Assembly (NCBI RefSeq): GCF_039929605.1
Contig: NZ_JBDSQX010000076.1
Span: forward strand, 25,558-89,557
Direction: 5' to 3'
Length of the DNA stretch: 64,000 nt
Source: Pelomonas sp039929605
GTDB taxonomy: Bacteria > Pseudomonadota > Gammaproteobacteria > Burkholderiales > Burkholderiaceae_C
In this document: piece after piece, positions 53,200-62,534 of the stretch
How the letters are laid out: each line of letters opens with the position of its first letter
Position numbering within the stretch: the stretch's first letter is position 1
Translations under genes and position numbers: made by a program
Notes under the pieces: generated by a model
Told to the model about the DNA's origin: nothing
The model's input: the letters and a program-made list of their open reading frames with translations, nothing else
The model's database searches: none

Positions 53200-53868
53200 A
53201 TGGCGATGATTTCCAATCTGGACCTGATCCGGCGAGTTCCGCTGTTCTCGATGTTGACCACCGACCAGGCCCAGTCGATTGCCGACAGCGTCGTCAAACG
53301 TCGCTTCAAGCGCGGCGAACTGATCGTCGAGCAGGGCACCAAGTCCAACGCGCTCTTCATTCTGCTGAACGGCCGCGCCCGCGTTCTGACGGCCGACCAC
53401 CGAGGCCGCGAGGTCATCCTGGCCGTGCTGCAGTCGGGCGACTACGTCGGCGAGATGAGCCTCATCGACAACGAGCCGCACTCGGCCACCGTGCGTGCGG
53501 AGGTGCAGACCGACATGCTCGTGCTGGGCCGCCTGGAGTTCGCGCGCTGCCTGCCCGAGAGCAGCAGCCTGTCTTACGGCATCCTGCGCGGCCTGGTGGC
53601 GCGGCTGCGCAATGCCGACCGCCAGATCGAGTCGCTCGCGCTGCTGGATGTTTACGGCCGCGTGGCGCGCACGCTGCTGGACATGTCCGAGGACGAGAAG
53701 GGCATCAAGATCATCCGCGGCAAGGTCTCGCGCCAGGACATGGCCAAGGTCGTCGGCGCGTCGCGCGAGATGGTCAGCCGGGTCATGAAGGACCTGGAGG
53801 AGCGCGGCGTCATCGAAACGCTTGAGAACGGTTCGGTCGTCATCAAGGAACGGCTAACTCACGATTGA
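53200..53868 (+). CDS. Crp/Fnr family transcriptional regulator
   Basis: 222 residues from the ATG at 53200. The N-terminal cyclic-nucleotide-binding beta-roll has GDYVGEMSLIDNEPHSATV, where the usual Arg before Ser-Ala is replaced by His, so cAMP binding is doubtful. The HTH reads SRQDMAKVVGASREMVSRVM with the Arg, Glu and Arg that contact TGTGA-type sites in CRP. No FNR-like cysteine cluster. Precedes ftsK by 16 bases. The ligand is unknown. Confidence 0.85.
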   Translation: MAMISNLDLIRRVPLFSMLTTDQAQSIADSVVKRRFKRGELIVEQGTKSNALFILLNGRARVLTADHRGREVILAVLQSGDYVGEMSLIDNEPHSATVRAEVQTDMLVLGRLEFARCLPESSSLSYGILRGLVARLRNADRQIESLALLDVYGRVARTLLDMSEDEKGIKIIRGKVSRQDMAKVVGASREMVSRVMKDLEERGVIETLENGSVVIKERLTHD

Positions 53869-53884
53869 CGGCGACAATGCGGGG

Positions 53885-56266
53885 ATGAGTTTTCCCCTCG
53901 GTTCCCTACTGGGCGGTGACGGTGCCGCCGGCGAGCCCGCCGCCCCTGCGAAACCCACGCGCCGCCAGGCGCCCAAGCCGGCCGTCGCACCGCCGTCAGC
54001 GGCTTCGCGGTTGCTGCGCACACCGCTTTGGCTGGCCTTGACAGCCCTGCTTCTCGCGCTGCTTGTGCTGGCAATGGCCACGCATGACGTGCGCGATGCT
54101 GCGTTCAGCACCAGCGGCCAGCGCGACCTCGTCGGCAACCGCGTTGGCGCCTTCGGTGCCTGGGTGTCCGACGGCCTGCTCTTCCTGTTCGGCTTCTCTG
54201 CCTGGTGGCTGCCGCTGCTGGCCGTGCGAGCCTGGCTGCGCGGCTTGGCCGGCCTGCTGCGGCATGACACGCTGGCGCCCGTGCGCTGGAGCCGACGCCT
54301 GCGCTGGGCGGTCGGCGTGCTGCTGCTAATCGGCGCGAGTTGCGCGTTGGAATGGAGTCGTCTTTACGCCGTTGAGCCGCGCTTGCCGGGCCATGCGGGC
54401 GGCGTCATCGGCTACACGCTCGGCCCGCTGGGCATGAAGGGGCTGGGCTTCGCCGGCTCGGGCGTCATCTGGATCGTGCTGCTGCTGACCGGCATGGCCT
54501 GGGCGCTGCGCTTCTCGTGGGGCCAACTGGCCGAGACCATCGGCGAGCGTATCGAGCAGTTCCGCGAGCAATACCTGGAAAAGCGTGAGCTGAAGGCCGA
54601 CCAGAGGTTCGGCGAGCAGGCGGTCAAGGCGCGCGAACAGGAGGTCGAGGTCGAGCGCCAGATTGAGCGCCAAGTCGAGGCCGACCACGCGCCGCTGGTC
54701 ATCGAGGCGCCGCTCGTCGAGGTGCAGCAGTCCACGCGCGTGGCCAAGGAGCGTCAGCAGACGCTGTTTGTCGATGCGGGCGACGCCAAGCTGCCGCAGG
54801 TCGACCTGCTGGATGCTGCGCCGGTCCGCCAGGAGGCCACCGTCACGCCCGAATCGCTGGAGATGACCAGCCGCCTCATCGAGAAGAAGTTGCGCGACTT
54901 CGGCGTCGAGGTGCATGTGGTTGCAGCCTCGCCGGGCCCGGTCATCACGCGCTACGAGATCGAGCCGGCCACCGGCGTGAAGGGCTCGCAGATCGTCGGC
55001 CTGGCCAAGGACCTCGCGCGCAGCCTGAGCCTGGTGTCCATCCGCGTCGTCGAGACGATTCCCGGCAAGAACTTCATGGCGCTGGAGCTGCCGAATGCGC
55101 GGCGCCAGACCATCCGTCTGTCCGAGATCCTCGGCTCGCAGGTCTACGCTGATGCCGCATCCCAGCTGACCATGGGCCTGGGCAAGGACATCGTCGGCCT
55201 GCCCATCGTGGCTGACCTGGCCAAGATGCCGCACTGCCTGGTGGCGGGCACGACCGGCTCCGGCAAGTCGGTAGGCATCAACGCGATGATCCTCAGCCTG
55301 CTCTACAAGGCCGAGGCGCGCGACGTGCGGCTCATCCTCATCGACCCCAAGATGCTGGAGATGAGCGTCTACGAAGGCATCCCGCATCTGCTGGCGCCGG
55401 TCGTCACCGACATGAAGCAGGCCAGCAATGCGCTGAACTGGTGTGTCGGCGAGATGGAGCGCCGCTACAAGCTCATGTCCAAGATGGGCGTGCGCAACCT
55501 GGCCGGCTACAACAAGAAGATCGACGAAGCCAAGGCCAACGGCATCAGCATCCCCAACCCCTTCGCGCTCAACAACGATGAGCCGGAGCCACTGGAGCGC
55601 CTGCCCTTCATCGTCGTCGTCATCGACGAGCTGGCCGACCTGATGATGGTGGTCGGCAAGAAGATCGAGGAGCTGATTGCCCGCCTGGCGCAGAAGGCTC
55701 GCGCGGCCGGCATCCACCTCATCCTGGCCACGCAGCGGCCGTCGGTGGACGTCATCACCGGCCTCATCAAGGCCAACATCCCGACACGCCTGTCCTTCCA
55801 GGTCAGCTCCAAGATCGACAGCCGCACCATCCTCGACCAGATGGGCGCCGAGGCGCTGCTGGGCATGGGCGACATGCTCTACATGCCCTCGGGCACCGGC
55901 CTGCCGATCCGCGTGCACGGCGCCTTTGTCAGCGACGAGGAGGTCCACCGCGTTGTGGAGTACATCAAGTCGCAAGGTGAACCGAATTACATCGAAGGCA
56001 TTCTCGAAGGCGGCGTGCTCGACGGCAGCGACGGCGAGGCGCCTGCGCCGGGCGAGGCCGCTGGCGAGGCCGACCCCATGTACGACCAGGCCGTGGCCAT
56101 CGTGCTGCAGCACCGCAAGGCGTCGATTTCGCTGGTGCAACGTCATCTGCTCATCGGCTACAACCGCGCCGCACGGCTGCTGGAGCAGATGGAAAACTCG
56201 GGGCTCGTTGGTGCGCTCGCATCCAACGGCAGCCGTGAATTGATCATCCCCAAACGTGACGAGTGA
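53885..56266 (+). CDS. ftsK: DNA translocase FtsK
   Basis: 793 residues. Four or so membrane helices occupy the first ~220 residues, then a fairly short charged, coiled-coil-like linker (EQYLEKRELKADQ...). The motor has Walker A GTTGSGKS (455-462) and LIDPKMLEMSVYEGIPHLL. The C-terminal gamma winged helix (YDQAVAIVLQHRKASISLV) reads KOPS sites and activates XerCD. It couples division with chromosome dimer resolution. lolA follows after nine bases. Confidence 0.95.
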   Translation: MSFPLGSLLGGDGAAGEPAAPAKPTRRQAPKPAVAPPSAASRLLRTPLWLALTALLLALLVLAMATHDVRDAAFSTSGQRDLVGNRVGAFGAWVSDGLLFLFGFSAWWLPLLAVRAWLRGLAGLLRHDTLAPVRWSRRLRWAVGVLLLIGASCALEWSRLYAVEPRLPGHAGGVIGYTLGPLGMKGLGFAGSGVIWIVLLLTGMAWALRFSWGQLAETIGERIEQFREQYLEKRELKADQRFGEQAVKAREQEVEVERQIERQVEADHAPLVIEAPLVEVQQSTRVAKERQQTLFVDAGDAKLPQVDLLDAAPVRQEATVTPESLEMTSRLIEKKLRDFGVEVHVVAASPGPVITRYEIEPATGVKGSQIVGLAKDLARSLSLVSIRVVETIPGKNFMALELPNARRQTIRLSEILGSQVYADAASQLTMGLGKDIVGLPIVADLAKMPHCLVAGTTGSGKSVGINAMILSLLYKAEARDVRLILIDPKMLEMSVYEGIPHLLAPVVTDMKQASNALNWCVGEMERRYKLMSKMGVRNLAGYNKKIDEAKANGISIPNPFALNNDEPEPLERLPFIVVVIDELADLMMVVGKKIEELIARLAQKARAAGIHLILATQRPSVDVITGLIKANIPTRLSFQVSSKIDSRTILDQMGAEALLGMGDMLYMPSGTGLPIRVHGAFVSDEEVHRVVEYIKSQGEPNYIEGILEGGVLDGSDGEAPAPGEAAGEADPMYDQAVAIVLQHRKASISLVQRHLLIGYNRAARLLEQMENSGLVGALASNGSRELIIPKRDE

Positions 56267-56275
56267 TTGAGACGA

Positions 56276-56881
56276 ATGAAGAAACTTCTGCTCTCCCTGA
56301 CGCTGCTGATCGCTGGCGTCGCCCATGCCGACGCCGTCGACGCGCTGCGCGACTTTGGCCGTGACGTGAAGAGCGGCAAGGCCAACTTCACGCAGACCGT
56401 CACATCGCCCGACGGCAAGCGCAAGAAGGTGTCGTCAGGCAGCTTCGAGTTCCAGCGTCCTAACCAGTTCCGCTTTGTCTACGCCAAGCCTTTCGAGCAG
56501 GTCATCGTGGCGGACGGCCAGAAGGTCTGGATCTACGACGCTGACCTCAACCAGGCCAGCTCGCGCAAGCTGGCGGACGCGCTTGGCGCCACGCCGGCAG
56601 CGCTGCTGGCCGGCACCAATCTCGAACGTGACTTCACGCTGAAGGCCGCAGCGTCGGAAGGCGGCATCGACTGGGTTGTGGCCACGCCCAAGCAGGCCGA
56701 ATCCACGATCCAGTCGCTCAAGCTCGGCTTCAAGGCCAAGGAACTGGCGGCGATGGAGATCGTCGACGGCTTCGGCCAGCGCTCGCGGCTGGACTTCAGC
56801 GCCGTGCAGGCCAATGCGCCCGTCGCGGCCGAGCGCTTCCAGTTCAAGCTGCCGGCGGGCGCCGATCTGATCGAACAGTGA
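56276..56881 (+). CDS. lolA: Outer-membrane lipoprotein carrier protein LolA
   Basis: 201 residues. Signal peptide (MKKLLLSLTLLIAGVAHADA), then ANFTQTVTSPDGK, SGSFEFQRPNQFRFVY, GQKVWIYDADLNQASSRKL and a hydrophobic-cavity beta barrel pattern. Carries lipoproteins across the periplasm from LolCDE to LolB. The ftsK-lolA-rarA order is conserved. Overlaps rarA by four bases. Confidence 0.94.
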   Translation: MKKLLLSLTLLIAGVAHADAVDALRDFGRDVKSGKANFTQTVTSPDGKRKKVSSGSFEFQRPNQFRFVYAKPFEQVIVADGQKVWIYDADLNQASSRKLADALGATPAALLAGTNLERDFTLKAAASEGGIDWVVATPKQAESTIQSLKLGFKAKELAAMEIVDGFGQRSRLDFSAVQANAPVAAERFQFKLPAGADLIEQ

Positions 56882-58179
56882 CGGGCTCGCTCTTCGACGC
56901 CGACCCGCCAGCGCCACCGCTGGCCGAACGGCTGCGGCCCAAGACGCTCGACGAGGTCATCGGCCAGCGCCACCTGCTCGGCCCCGGCATGCCGCTGCGC
57001 GCGGCCTTCGAGGCGGGCCGGCTGCAGAGCATGATCCTGTGGGGCCCGCCGGGCGTCGGCAAGACGACGCTGGCGCGCCTGGTGGCGGGCGCCTTCGACG
57101 CGCAGTTCATCGCCATCTCGGCTGTGCTGGGCGGCGTGAAGGACATCCGCGAGGCGGTAGACCGTGCCCAGATTGCGGCGCAGCAGGGGCGGCGCACGGT
57201 CGTATTCGTCGACGAAGTGCACCGCTTCAACAAGGCTCAGCAGGATGCCTTCCTGCCGCATGTCGAGTCGGGCCTGTTCACCTTCATCGGCGCCACGACC
57301 GAGAACCCCAGCTTCGAGGTCAACTCGGCGCTGTTGTCGCGCGCCCAGGTGCAGGTGCTGAAGAGCCTCGACGCCGAGGAGCTCGGTCAGCTCATCGCCC
57401 GCGGCGCGGCCGAACTGGGCGTCGATCCGCCCACCAAGGAAGCCGCTGACCGCCTCGTCGGCTATGCCGACGGCGACGCGCGCCGGCTGCTGAACGCGCT
57501 GGAATCCGCCGCTGCACTCGCCAACGGCGCCCTCATCGACGAAGCGCTGCTGGAGCGCACGCTGGGCGAGCAGTTGCGCCGTTATGACAAGGGCGGCGAT
57601 CAGTTCTACGACGTCATCAGCGCCCTCCACAAGTCGGTGCGCGGCAGCAACCCTGATGCGTCGTTGTACTGGTTCGCGCGCATGCTGGACGGTGGTGTGG
57701 ACGCCCGCTACATCGCACGCCGCCTGATCCGCATGGCCAGCGAGGACATCGGCCTGGCCGACCCGCGCGCGCTGCGCATGACGCTGGATGCGGCCGATAC
57801 CTACGAGCGCCTGGGCACGCCCGAGGGCGAGTTGGCGCTGGCGCAGGCGGTGGTCTACCTGGCCATCGCGCCCAAGTCCAATGCCGTCTACAAGGCGTTC
57901 AACGCGGTGAAGGCCTTTATCAAGCAAGACCAGACGCGGCCGGTGCCTGTGCACCTGCGCAACGCGCCGACGCGCCTGATGAAGGACCTCGGCTACGGCA
58001 AGGCCTACCGCTACGCGCATGACGAACCAGGTGGCTATGCGGCCGGCGAGCAATACCTGCCCGACGGGCTGGAAGGCCAGCGCTGGTACGAGCCCGTGCC
58101 GCGCGGGCTGGAGCAGAAGATTGGCGACAAGTTGGCCGAGTTGCGCCGGCTGGACGATGAAGCGACTGGCGAAGGCTAG
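56878..58179 (+). CDS. rarA: Replication-associated recombination protein A
   Basis: 433 residues, GTG start overlapping the lolA stop. LAERLRPKTLDEVIGQRHLL, Walker A GPPGVGKTT (56-64), VVFVDEVHRFNKAQQDAFLP (Walker B) and GATTENPSFEVNSALLSRA are MgsA/RarA marks. It is an AAA+ clamp-loader-like protein acting at stalled forks. Its last 23 bases overlap the start of the binding-protein gene in another frame. Confidence 0.95.
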   Translation: MTGSLFDADPPAPPLAERLRPKTLDEVIGQRHLLGPGMPLRAAFEAGRLQSMILWGPPGVGKTTLARLVAGAFDAQFIAISAVLGGVKDIREAVDRAQIAAQQGRRTVVFVDEVHRFNKAQQDAFLPHVESGLFTFIGATTENPSFEVNSALLSRAQVQVLKSLDAEELGQLIARGAAELGVDPPTKEAADRLVGYADGDARRLLNALESAAALANGALIDEALLERTLGEQLRRYDKGGDQFYDVISALHKSVRGSNPDASLYWFARMLDGGVDARYIARRLIRMASEDIGLADPRALRMTLDAADTYERLGTPEGELALAQAVVYLAIAPKSNAVYKAFNAVKAFIKQDQTRPVPVHLRNAPTRLMKDLGYGKAYRYAHDEPGGYAAGEQYLPDGLEGQRWYEPVPRGLEQKIGDKLAELRRLDDEATGEG

Positions 58180-59062
58180 CGCGGCGTTGCTGCTGCTCGC
58201 AGCGGCCCTCGCGCAGGCGGCCGACGGCCCGACGCTGGCCCGTATCCGCGACACCGGCGTCATCGTCATCGGCTACCGGCCGGCCTCGCTGCCGTTCTCG
58301 TATCTGGACGCGCAACTGCGCCCCACCGGCTACTCGGTCGAGCTGTGCGATCGCATCGTCGCGGCCGTGCGCAGCAAGCTGCAGCTGCCCGACCTGGAGG
58401 TGCGCCGCGTCGAGGTGGCCTCGGCCACGCGCATGCCGCTGGTCATCAACGGCACGCTGGATCTGGAATGCGGCATCACCACCAACACCGCCGAGCGGGC
58501 GCGCAGCCAAGCCTTCTCGCTGACCATCTTCGTGGCCGAGACGCGGCTGATGACACGCGGCAGCGAGCGGGTGCGTGGCCTGGCCGACCTGCGCGGGCAG
58601 ACGGTGGCCTCAACCATCGGCACGACCAGCATCCAGCACCTGGCCAAGATCAACGAGCAGCAGGGCTTGGGCATCCGCATCCTCGGCGGCCTGGACGACC
58701 CCGAGGGTTTCCAGATGCTGCGCAGCGGCCGTGCCTCCGCCTTCCTGATGGACGACGTGCTGCTGCGCGCGCTGCTGGCTCAGCAGGGCCCGGGCGCAGA
58801 CGACTTTCGGCTGTCCGACCAGGCGCTGACGGTGGAGCCCTACGCCATCGGCTTGCGCAAGAGCGACCCGCAGTTCAAGGCGCTGGTGGACGAGGTGCTG
58901 GCGGGGCTGTACCGCAGCGGTGAGATCCACGCGATCTACAGGCGCTGGTTCGAGCAGCCGCTGCCAGCCTCGGGGCTGAATCTCAAGCTGCCGATGAGTG
59001 CGGCCTTCCGCCGCGTGATCGCGCAGCCGACAGACTCGCCGGACCCCGATCGCTATCGCTGA
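58157..59062 (+). CDS. Amino-acid-type ABC transporter substrate-binding protein (SBP family 3)
   Basis: 301 residues. Signal peptide (RLAKASAALLLLAAALAQA), then TLARIRDTGVIVIGYRPASL, LPFSYLDAQLRPTGYSVELC, GTLDLECGITTNTAERARS and RGQTVASTIGTTSIQHL, the pattern of glutamate/aspartate-type periplasmic receptors. No permease or ATPase gene accompanies it. It converges tightly with the DctD-like regulator gene (adjacent bases 59062/59063). Confidence 0.85.
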   Translation: MKRLAKASAALLLLAAALAQAADGPTLARIRDTGVIVIGYRPASLPFSYLDAQLRPTGYSVELCDRIVAAVRSKLQLPDLEVRRVEVASATRMPLVINGTLDLECGITTNTAERARSQAFSLTIFVAETRLMTRGSERVRGLADLRGQTVASTIGTTSIQHLAKINEQQGLGIRILGGLDDPEGFQMLRSGRASAFLMDDVLLRALLAQQGPGADDFRLSDQALTVEPYAIGLRKSDPQFKALVDEVLAGLYRSGEIHAIYRRWFEQPLPASGLNLKLPMSAAFRRVIAQPTDSPDPDRYR

Positions 59063-60409
59063 TCAGCGGAAATCGTCCAGCACGATGCCGTGGCGGTTCA
59101 GCTTGTCATACAGCGTCTTGCGCGGCGTGCCCAGCAGCTCCATGGCGGCGGGCACCTTGCCTTGGGTGCGCCGCAGCGCCTGCTCGATCAGCGTCTTCTC
59201 GACCAGGTCCATCTGCCGTGCCAGGTTCAGCATCGGTTCGGCCTGCAACGCGGCTTGCGGGTCAAGGTCGTCCAGCGCCAGCACGAAGCGGTCGGCCGCG
59301 TTGCGGATTTCGCGCACATTGCCGGGCCAGTCGTGGGCCATCAGCTCGCGCAGCTTGTCTGGCGTTAGCTCTGGCGCCGCGCGCTCGTAGCGGACGCAGG
59401 CCTGCGTCACGAAGTGCTCGAACAGCAGCGGGATGTCCTCCCGCCTTTCGCGCAGCGGCGGCAGCGTGAGCGTGGCGATGTTGAGGCGGTAGTAGAGGTC
59501 GCTGCGGAACTCGTTCTTGGCGGCTTGCTCGCGCAGGTCCGACTTGCTGGCTGCGATGAAGCGCACGTTGATGGGCAGCTCCTCGTTCGAGCCGAGCCGC
59601 TCGATGCGCCGCTCTTGCAGCACGCGCAGCAGCTTGATCTGCAGCGCGATGGGCATGGTCTCAATCTCGTCCAGCAGCAGCGTGCCGCCGTTGGCGTGCT
59701 CGATCTTGCCGATGCGCCGCTTGGCGGCTGATGTGAAGGCGCCGGGTTCGTGGCCGAACAGCTCGCTCTCGAACAGAGCTTCCGGCAGGCCACCGCAGTT
59801 GATGGCGACGAAGTGGCGGTCGCGCCGCGCGCTCTGGTCGTGCAGGCAGCGGGCCACCAGCTCCTTGCCGGTGCCGGTTTCGCCGACGACGAGCACGTCG
59901 GCCGACGTGCCGGCGAGGTTCAGCACCTGGCGGCGCAGTTGCTGCATACCGGGCGACTGGCCCAGCAGCGCGGCCTCGATGCCGCTGGCGCTTTGTAGCT
60001 GGGCGCGCAGCTCATCGGCCGAATGACGCAGCGTGCGCAGGTCCAGCGCGCGGCGGGCGACGTCGATCAGGCGCTCTGGCGCAAAGGGCTTCTCGATGAA
60101 GTCATAGGCACCGGCGCGCATGGACTGCACGGCCATGGCCACGTCGCCGTGGGCGGTGATGAGGATGGTGGGGATGCTGGCGTCCGTGGCCTGCACATGG
60201 GCCAGCAGCGCCCGGCCGTCCATGCCGGGCAGGCGCACGTCGGTGATGACGATGACCGGCGCGCCGGGCTGGATGTGGGGCAGGGATTCCTCGGCGCTGC
60301 GACAGGGCAGGACAGTGAAGCCTTCCAGTTCCAGCGTCTGCGTGAGGCTGACCCGCACCGGCATGTCGTCCTCGACGAACACGACCTTGTAGCCTTCAAA
60401 CATCTCCAA
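59063..60409 (-). CDS. Sigma-54-dependent response regulator, DctD-like
   Basis: 448 residues: receiver domain with phospho-acceptor Asp57 (VIVITDVRLPGMDGRA), AAA+ domain with GETGTGKELVARCL, and a C-terminal Fis-type helix-turn-helix (KVPAAMELLGTPRKTLYDKL). The sigma-54 contact loop reads GAFTSA (223-228) instead of the usual GAFTGA. Partner of the adjacent DctB-like kinase, with 14 bases of overlap. A consensus sigma-54 promoter lies just beyond that kinase, in front of livH, and is the obvious candidate target. Confidence 0.9.
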   Translation of the reverse strand: MEMFEGYKVVFVEDDMPVRVSLTQTLELEGFTVLPCRSAEESLPHIQPGAPVIVITDVRLPGMDGRALLAHVQATDASIPTILITAHGDVAMAVQSMRAGAYDFIEKPFAPERLIDVARRALDLRTLRHSADELRAQLQSASGIEAALLGQSPGMQQLRRQVLNLAGTSADVLVVGETGTGKELVARCLHDQSARRDRHFVAINCGGLPEALFESELFGHEPGAFTSAAKRRIGKIEHANGGTLLLDEIETMPIALQIKLLRVLQERRIERLGSNEELPINVRFIAASKSDLREQAAKNEFRSDLYYRLNIATLTLPPLRERREDIPLLFEHFVTQACVRYERAAPELTPDKLRELMAHDWPGNVREIRNAADRFVLALDDLDPQAALQAEPMLNLARQMDLVEKTLIEQALRRTQGKVPAAMELLGTPRKTLYDKLNRHGIVLDDFR

Positions 60410-62252
60410 CCTCCCATGCTTCGACGGCGAGGTCGAACTCGAAACTCATGCCTTGCGGCAGCCGCTCGGCGCGCAGCGTGCCACCGAACTCATGCACGAT
60501 CTTGGCGGAAATGACCAAGCCCAGGCCGAGGCCTTCGCCAGCCGGTTTGGTCGTGAAGAAGGGCTCGAAGAGGTGCTGCAGCTGCTCGTCGCTGACGCCC
60601 GCGCCGCTGTCCTGCACCTTGACCAGCACGCGCCGGCCCGCGTCCAGTGAGACGGCCCGCACGCGCAGCCGGCGCTCGACCTCGTGCTGCATCGCGTCGA
60701 TGGCGTTGCCGAACAGGTTGACGAGCACCTGCTCCAGCCGGTTGGCCTCGGCGCGCACGCGCAGGCCGGCGGGCAGGTCGATCTGTGCCTTCACGTCCAG
60801 CGCGCGGCTGCGGTGCTCCAGCAGCAGCAGTGCGTTGTGCACGCTGTCCAGCAACGGCACGGCGGCGCTGACCTGCTCATCGGCCTTGCGCGCAAAGCTC
60901 TTCAGCTGGCGCGTGATCTGGCTCATGCGATCGACCATGTCGTCCATCAACTGCAGGTTGGCGGCGACGGCGTCCTGCCGGCCGCTTTCCAGCAGGCGCA
61001 TGGAATTGCGCGCCAGTGCGCGCAGCGCCGTCAGCGGCTGGTTGATCTCGTGCGACAGCCCGGCCGACATCTGCCCCAGCACCGCCAGCTTGCTGGCTTG
61101 CAGCAGCTCGCCCTCCGTCTGCAGGCGCTGGGCGATCTGGGTCTTGAGCGCATCGTTGGTCTGGCGCAGCTCGGCGGTGCGGCTGTCCACCAATTGCTCC
61201 AGCTGTGCGTGGGTCTGGCGCAGGTCGGCCTGGGCCTGCGTCAACTGACGCAGCGCGCGCCTTCGTGATGACAGGTAAAGGATGAGCAAGCCGATGCTGG
61301 CGCCGAACGCGGCACCGCCCCAGGCCGCGAGCTGGGCGCGCTGGCGCACCTCGGTCAGGTCCGACAGCGCCACCAGTCGCAGGCCCAGCGGCACGATCTG
61401 GCGCTGCTGGGCGAGCATGGGCCGGCTGCCCGGCAGCGGCAGCTTGACTTGTTGGCCCTGATGAACTTCCAGCGAGGCCGGCAGCTCCAGGTCGGCGCCT
61501 ATTGCCTGCGGATAGCGCGCGCTGGCCTGCAGCGCCTGGCGGCGCGACGGGTCGGCGTGGCCCAGCACGGTGTATTTCCAGTCCTGCACCGAGCTCATGA
61601 TGACGACGTCCTGGTCGTCGGCCACGAGGATGCGTTCGCCCTGCGAGCGCGCACCCAGGTCCACCCAGGTGGCCTCCAGCGGCGCGAGGTTGAAGCGCAC
61701 AACGATGACGCCAACCTCGTGGCCGGCCTGGCGCAGCGTGTGCAGCAGGTAGAAATCGGTGCTGCCGGTGTTGGCGTCGGCGGCAAAGAAGTGCGTGCGG
61801 CCCTGAGCCAGGGCCTCGGCCAGGCGGGCCGGCGGCTCCAGGGACTCACTGGCGGACAAGACCTGGCCCTGCGGCGTGGCAACGAAGATCTGGTGCGTGC
61901 CGGCGCGCACGTTGACGCGGGCCAGCATGTGGCTGGCGGCGCGGCGCGCCTGGGCATCGTCGGGCACCTGCATCAGCGCCTGCACCGTGGGCGTGATGGC
62001 CAGCAGGCTGGGCAGGGAGGCATGCCGCCCGAGCTCGGCGGCGAGGTTGGAGGCGTAGAGCTCCAGCCGTTCGGTACTGACGGCGGACAGCTCCTCACGG
62101 CCGCTGCGTTCACTCAAGCGGTGCGCGAGCACGAAACCGAGCACGATCAATGCACCGGTCAGGAAGAGATGAAAGCCCGGTCGGCTCAGCAACCGGAAAA
62201 GGCGCAGAGCGCGCGGGCGAAGGGCAGCGAACACGGGTGCTAGTTTGCCCAT
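60396..62252 (-). CDS. Membrane sensor histidine kinase, DctB-like
   Basis: 618 residues from the ATG at 62252. One membrane helix near residues 25-45 (LFLTGALIVLGFVLAH), a large periplasmic double-PAS-like sensor region, a second helix (LAAWGGAAFGASIGLLILYL), a coiled-coil linker, then GLSHEINQPLTALR (His401), LVNLFGNAIDAM, DSGAGV and GLGLGLVIS. Typical of kinases that sense small organic acids or amino acids. Divergent from livH across a 282-base regulatory region. Confidence 0.9.
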   Translation of the reverse strand: MGKLAPVFAALRPRALRLFRLLSRPGFHLFLTGALIVLGFVLAHRLSERSGREELSAVSTERLELYASNLAAELGRHASLPSLLAITPTVQALMQVPDDAQARRAASHMLARVNVRAGTHQIFVATPQGQVLSASESLEPPARLAEALAQGRTHFFAADANTGSTDFYLLHTLRQAGHEVGVIVVRFNLAPLEATWVDLGARSQGERILVADDQDVVIMSSVQDWKYTVLGHADPSRRQALQASARYPQAIGADLELPASLEVHQGQQVKLPLPGSRPMLAQQRQIVPLGLRLVALSDLTEVRQRAQLAAWGGAAFGASIGLLILYLSSRRRALRQLTQAQADLRQTHAQLEQLVDSRTAELRQTNDALKTQIAQRLQTEGELLQASKLAVLGQMSAGLSHEINQPLTALRALARNSMRLLESGRQDAVAANLQLMDDMVDRMSQITRQLKSFARKADEQVSAAVPLLDSVHNALLLLEHRSRALDVKAQIDLPAGLRVRAEANRLEQVLVNLFGNAIDAMQHEVERRLRVRAVSLDAGRRVLVKVQDSGAGVSDEQLQHLFEPFFTTKPAGEGLGLGLVISAKIVHEFGGTLRAERLPQGMSFEFDLAVEAWEVGDV

Positions 62253-62329
62253 GCGAAGCCAGCCGTAGCGGCGCCCGCTGCGGTTTTTTGAGGCCTGGCG
62301 GAGAACCGCCCACGGCGCGTGCGGTTTGT

Positions 62330-62427
62330 GCGGATTTCCGCCCGCGAAATGCTGGCTGACACTCGTGAAATCCGACCTTGACCACCGCCGTGGGACAGAT
62401 CGAACGGCGGGCTGTTTCAACCCGTCG
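62330..62427. promoter_or_regulatory. Inverted repeats upstream of the livH sigma-54 promoter
   Basis: CGGATTTC (62331-62338) and GAAATCCG (62367-62374) are a perfect 8-bp inverted pair; GCGGATTTCCGC (62330-62341) is itself a palindrome. CGGCGGG/CCCGTCG (62405-62411 and 62421-62427) is a second pair with one mismatch. Centred about -138 and -75 from the predicted start, a typical range for enhancer sites. Confidence 0.5.
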
Positions 62428-62462
62428 GTGAATACCCTTGAAAGGCAGCCCCGCGCCGCGTT

Positions 62463-62480
62463 TTGGCACGAGGGTTGCGA
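62463..62480 (+). promoter_or_regulatory. Sigma-54 (-24/-12) promoter for livHM
   Basis: TTGGCACGAGGGTTGCGA matches the TTGGCACG-N4-TTGCW consensus; GG at 62465-62466 and GC at 62477-62478 have the exact 10-base spacing. Start expected near 62491, 44 bases before the livH ATG. Confidence 0.85.
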
Positions 62481-62534
62481 TTTGTCCGGTTCGCCTGGCG
62501 CATGCTTGCGCCCAACCAATTGCTGGGGCCCTCT

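Noticed and set aside
54326..56326. Open frame of 666 codons antisense to ftsK
   Set aside because: Shadow of ftsK; composition is that of reverse-complement GC-rich coding sequence.
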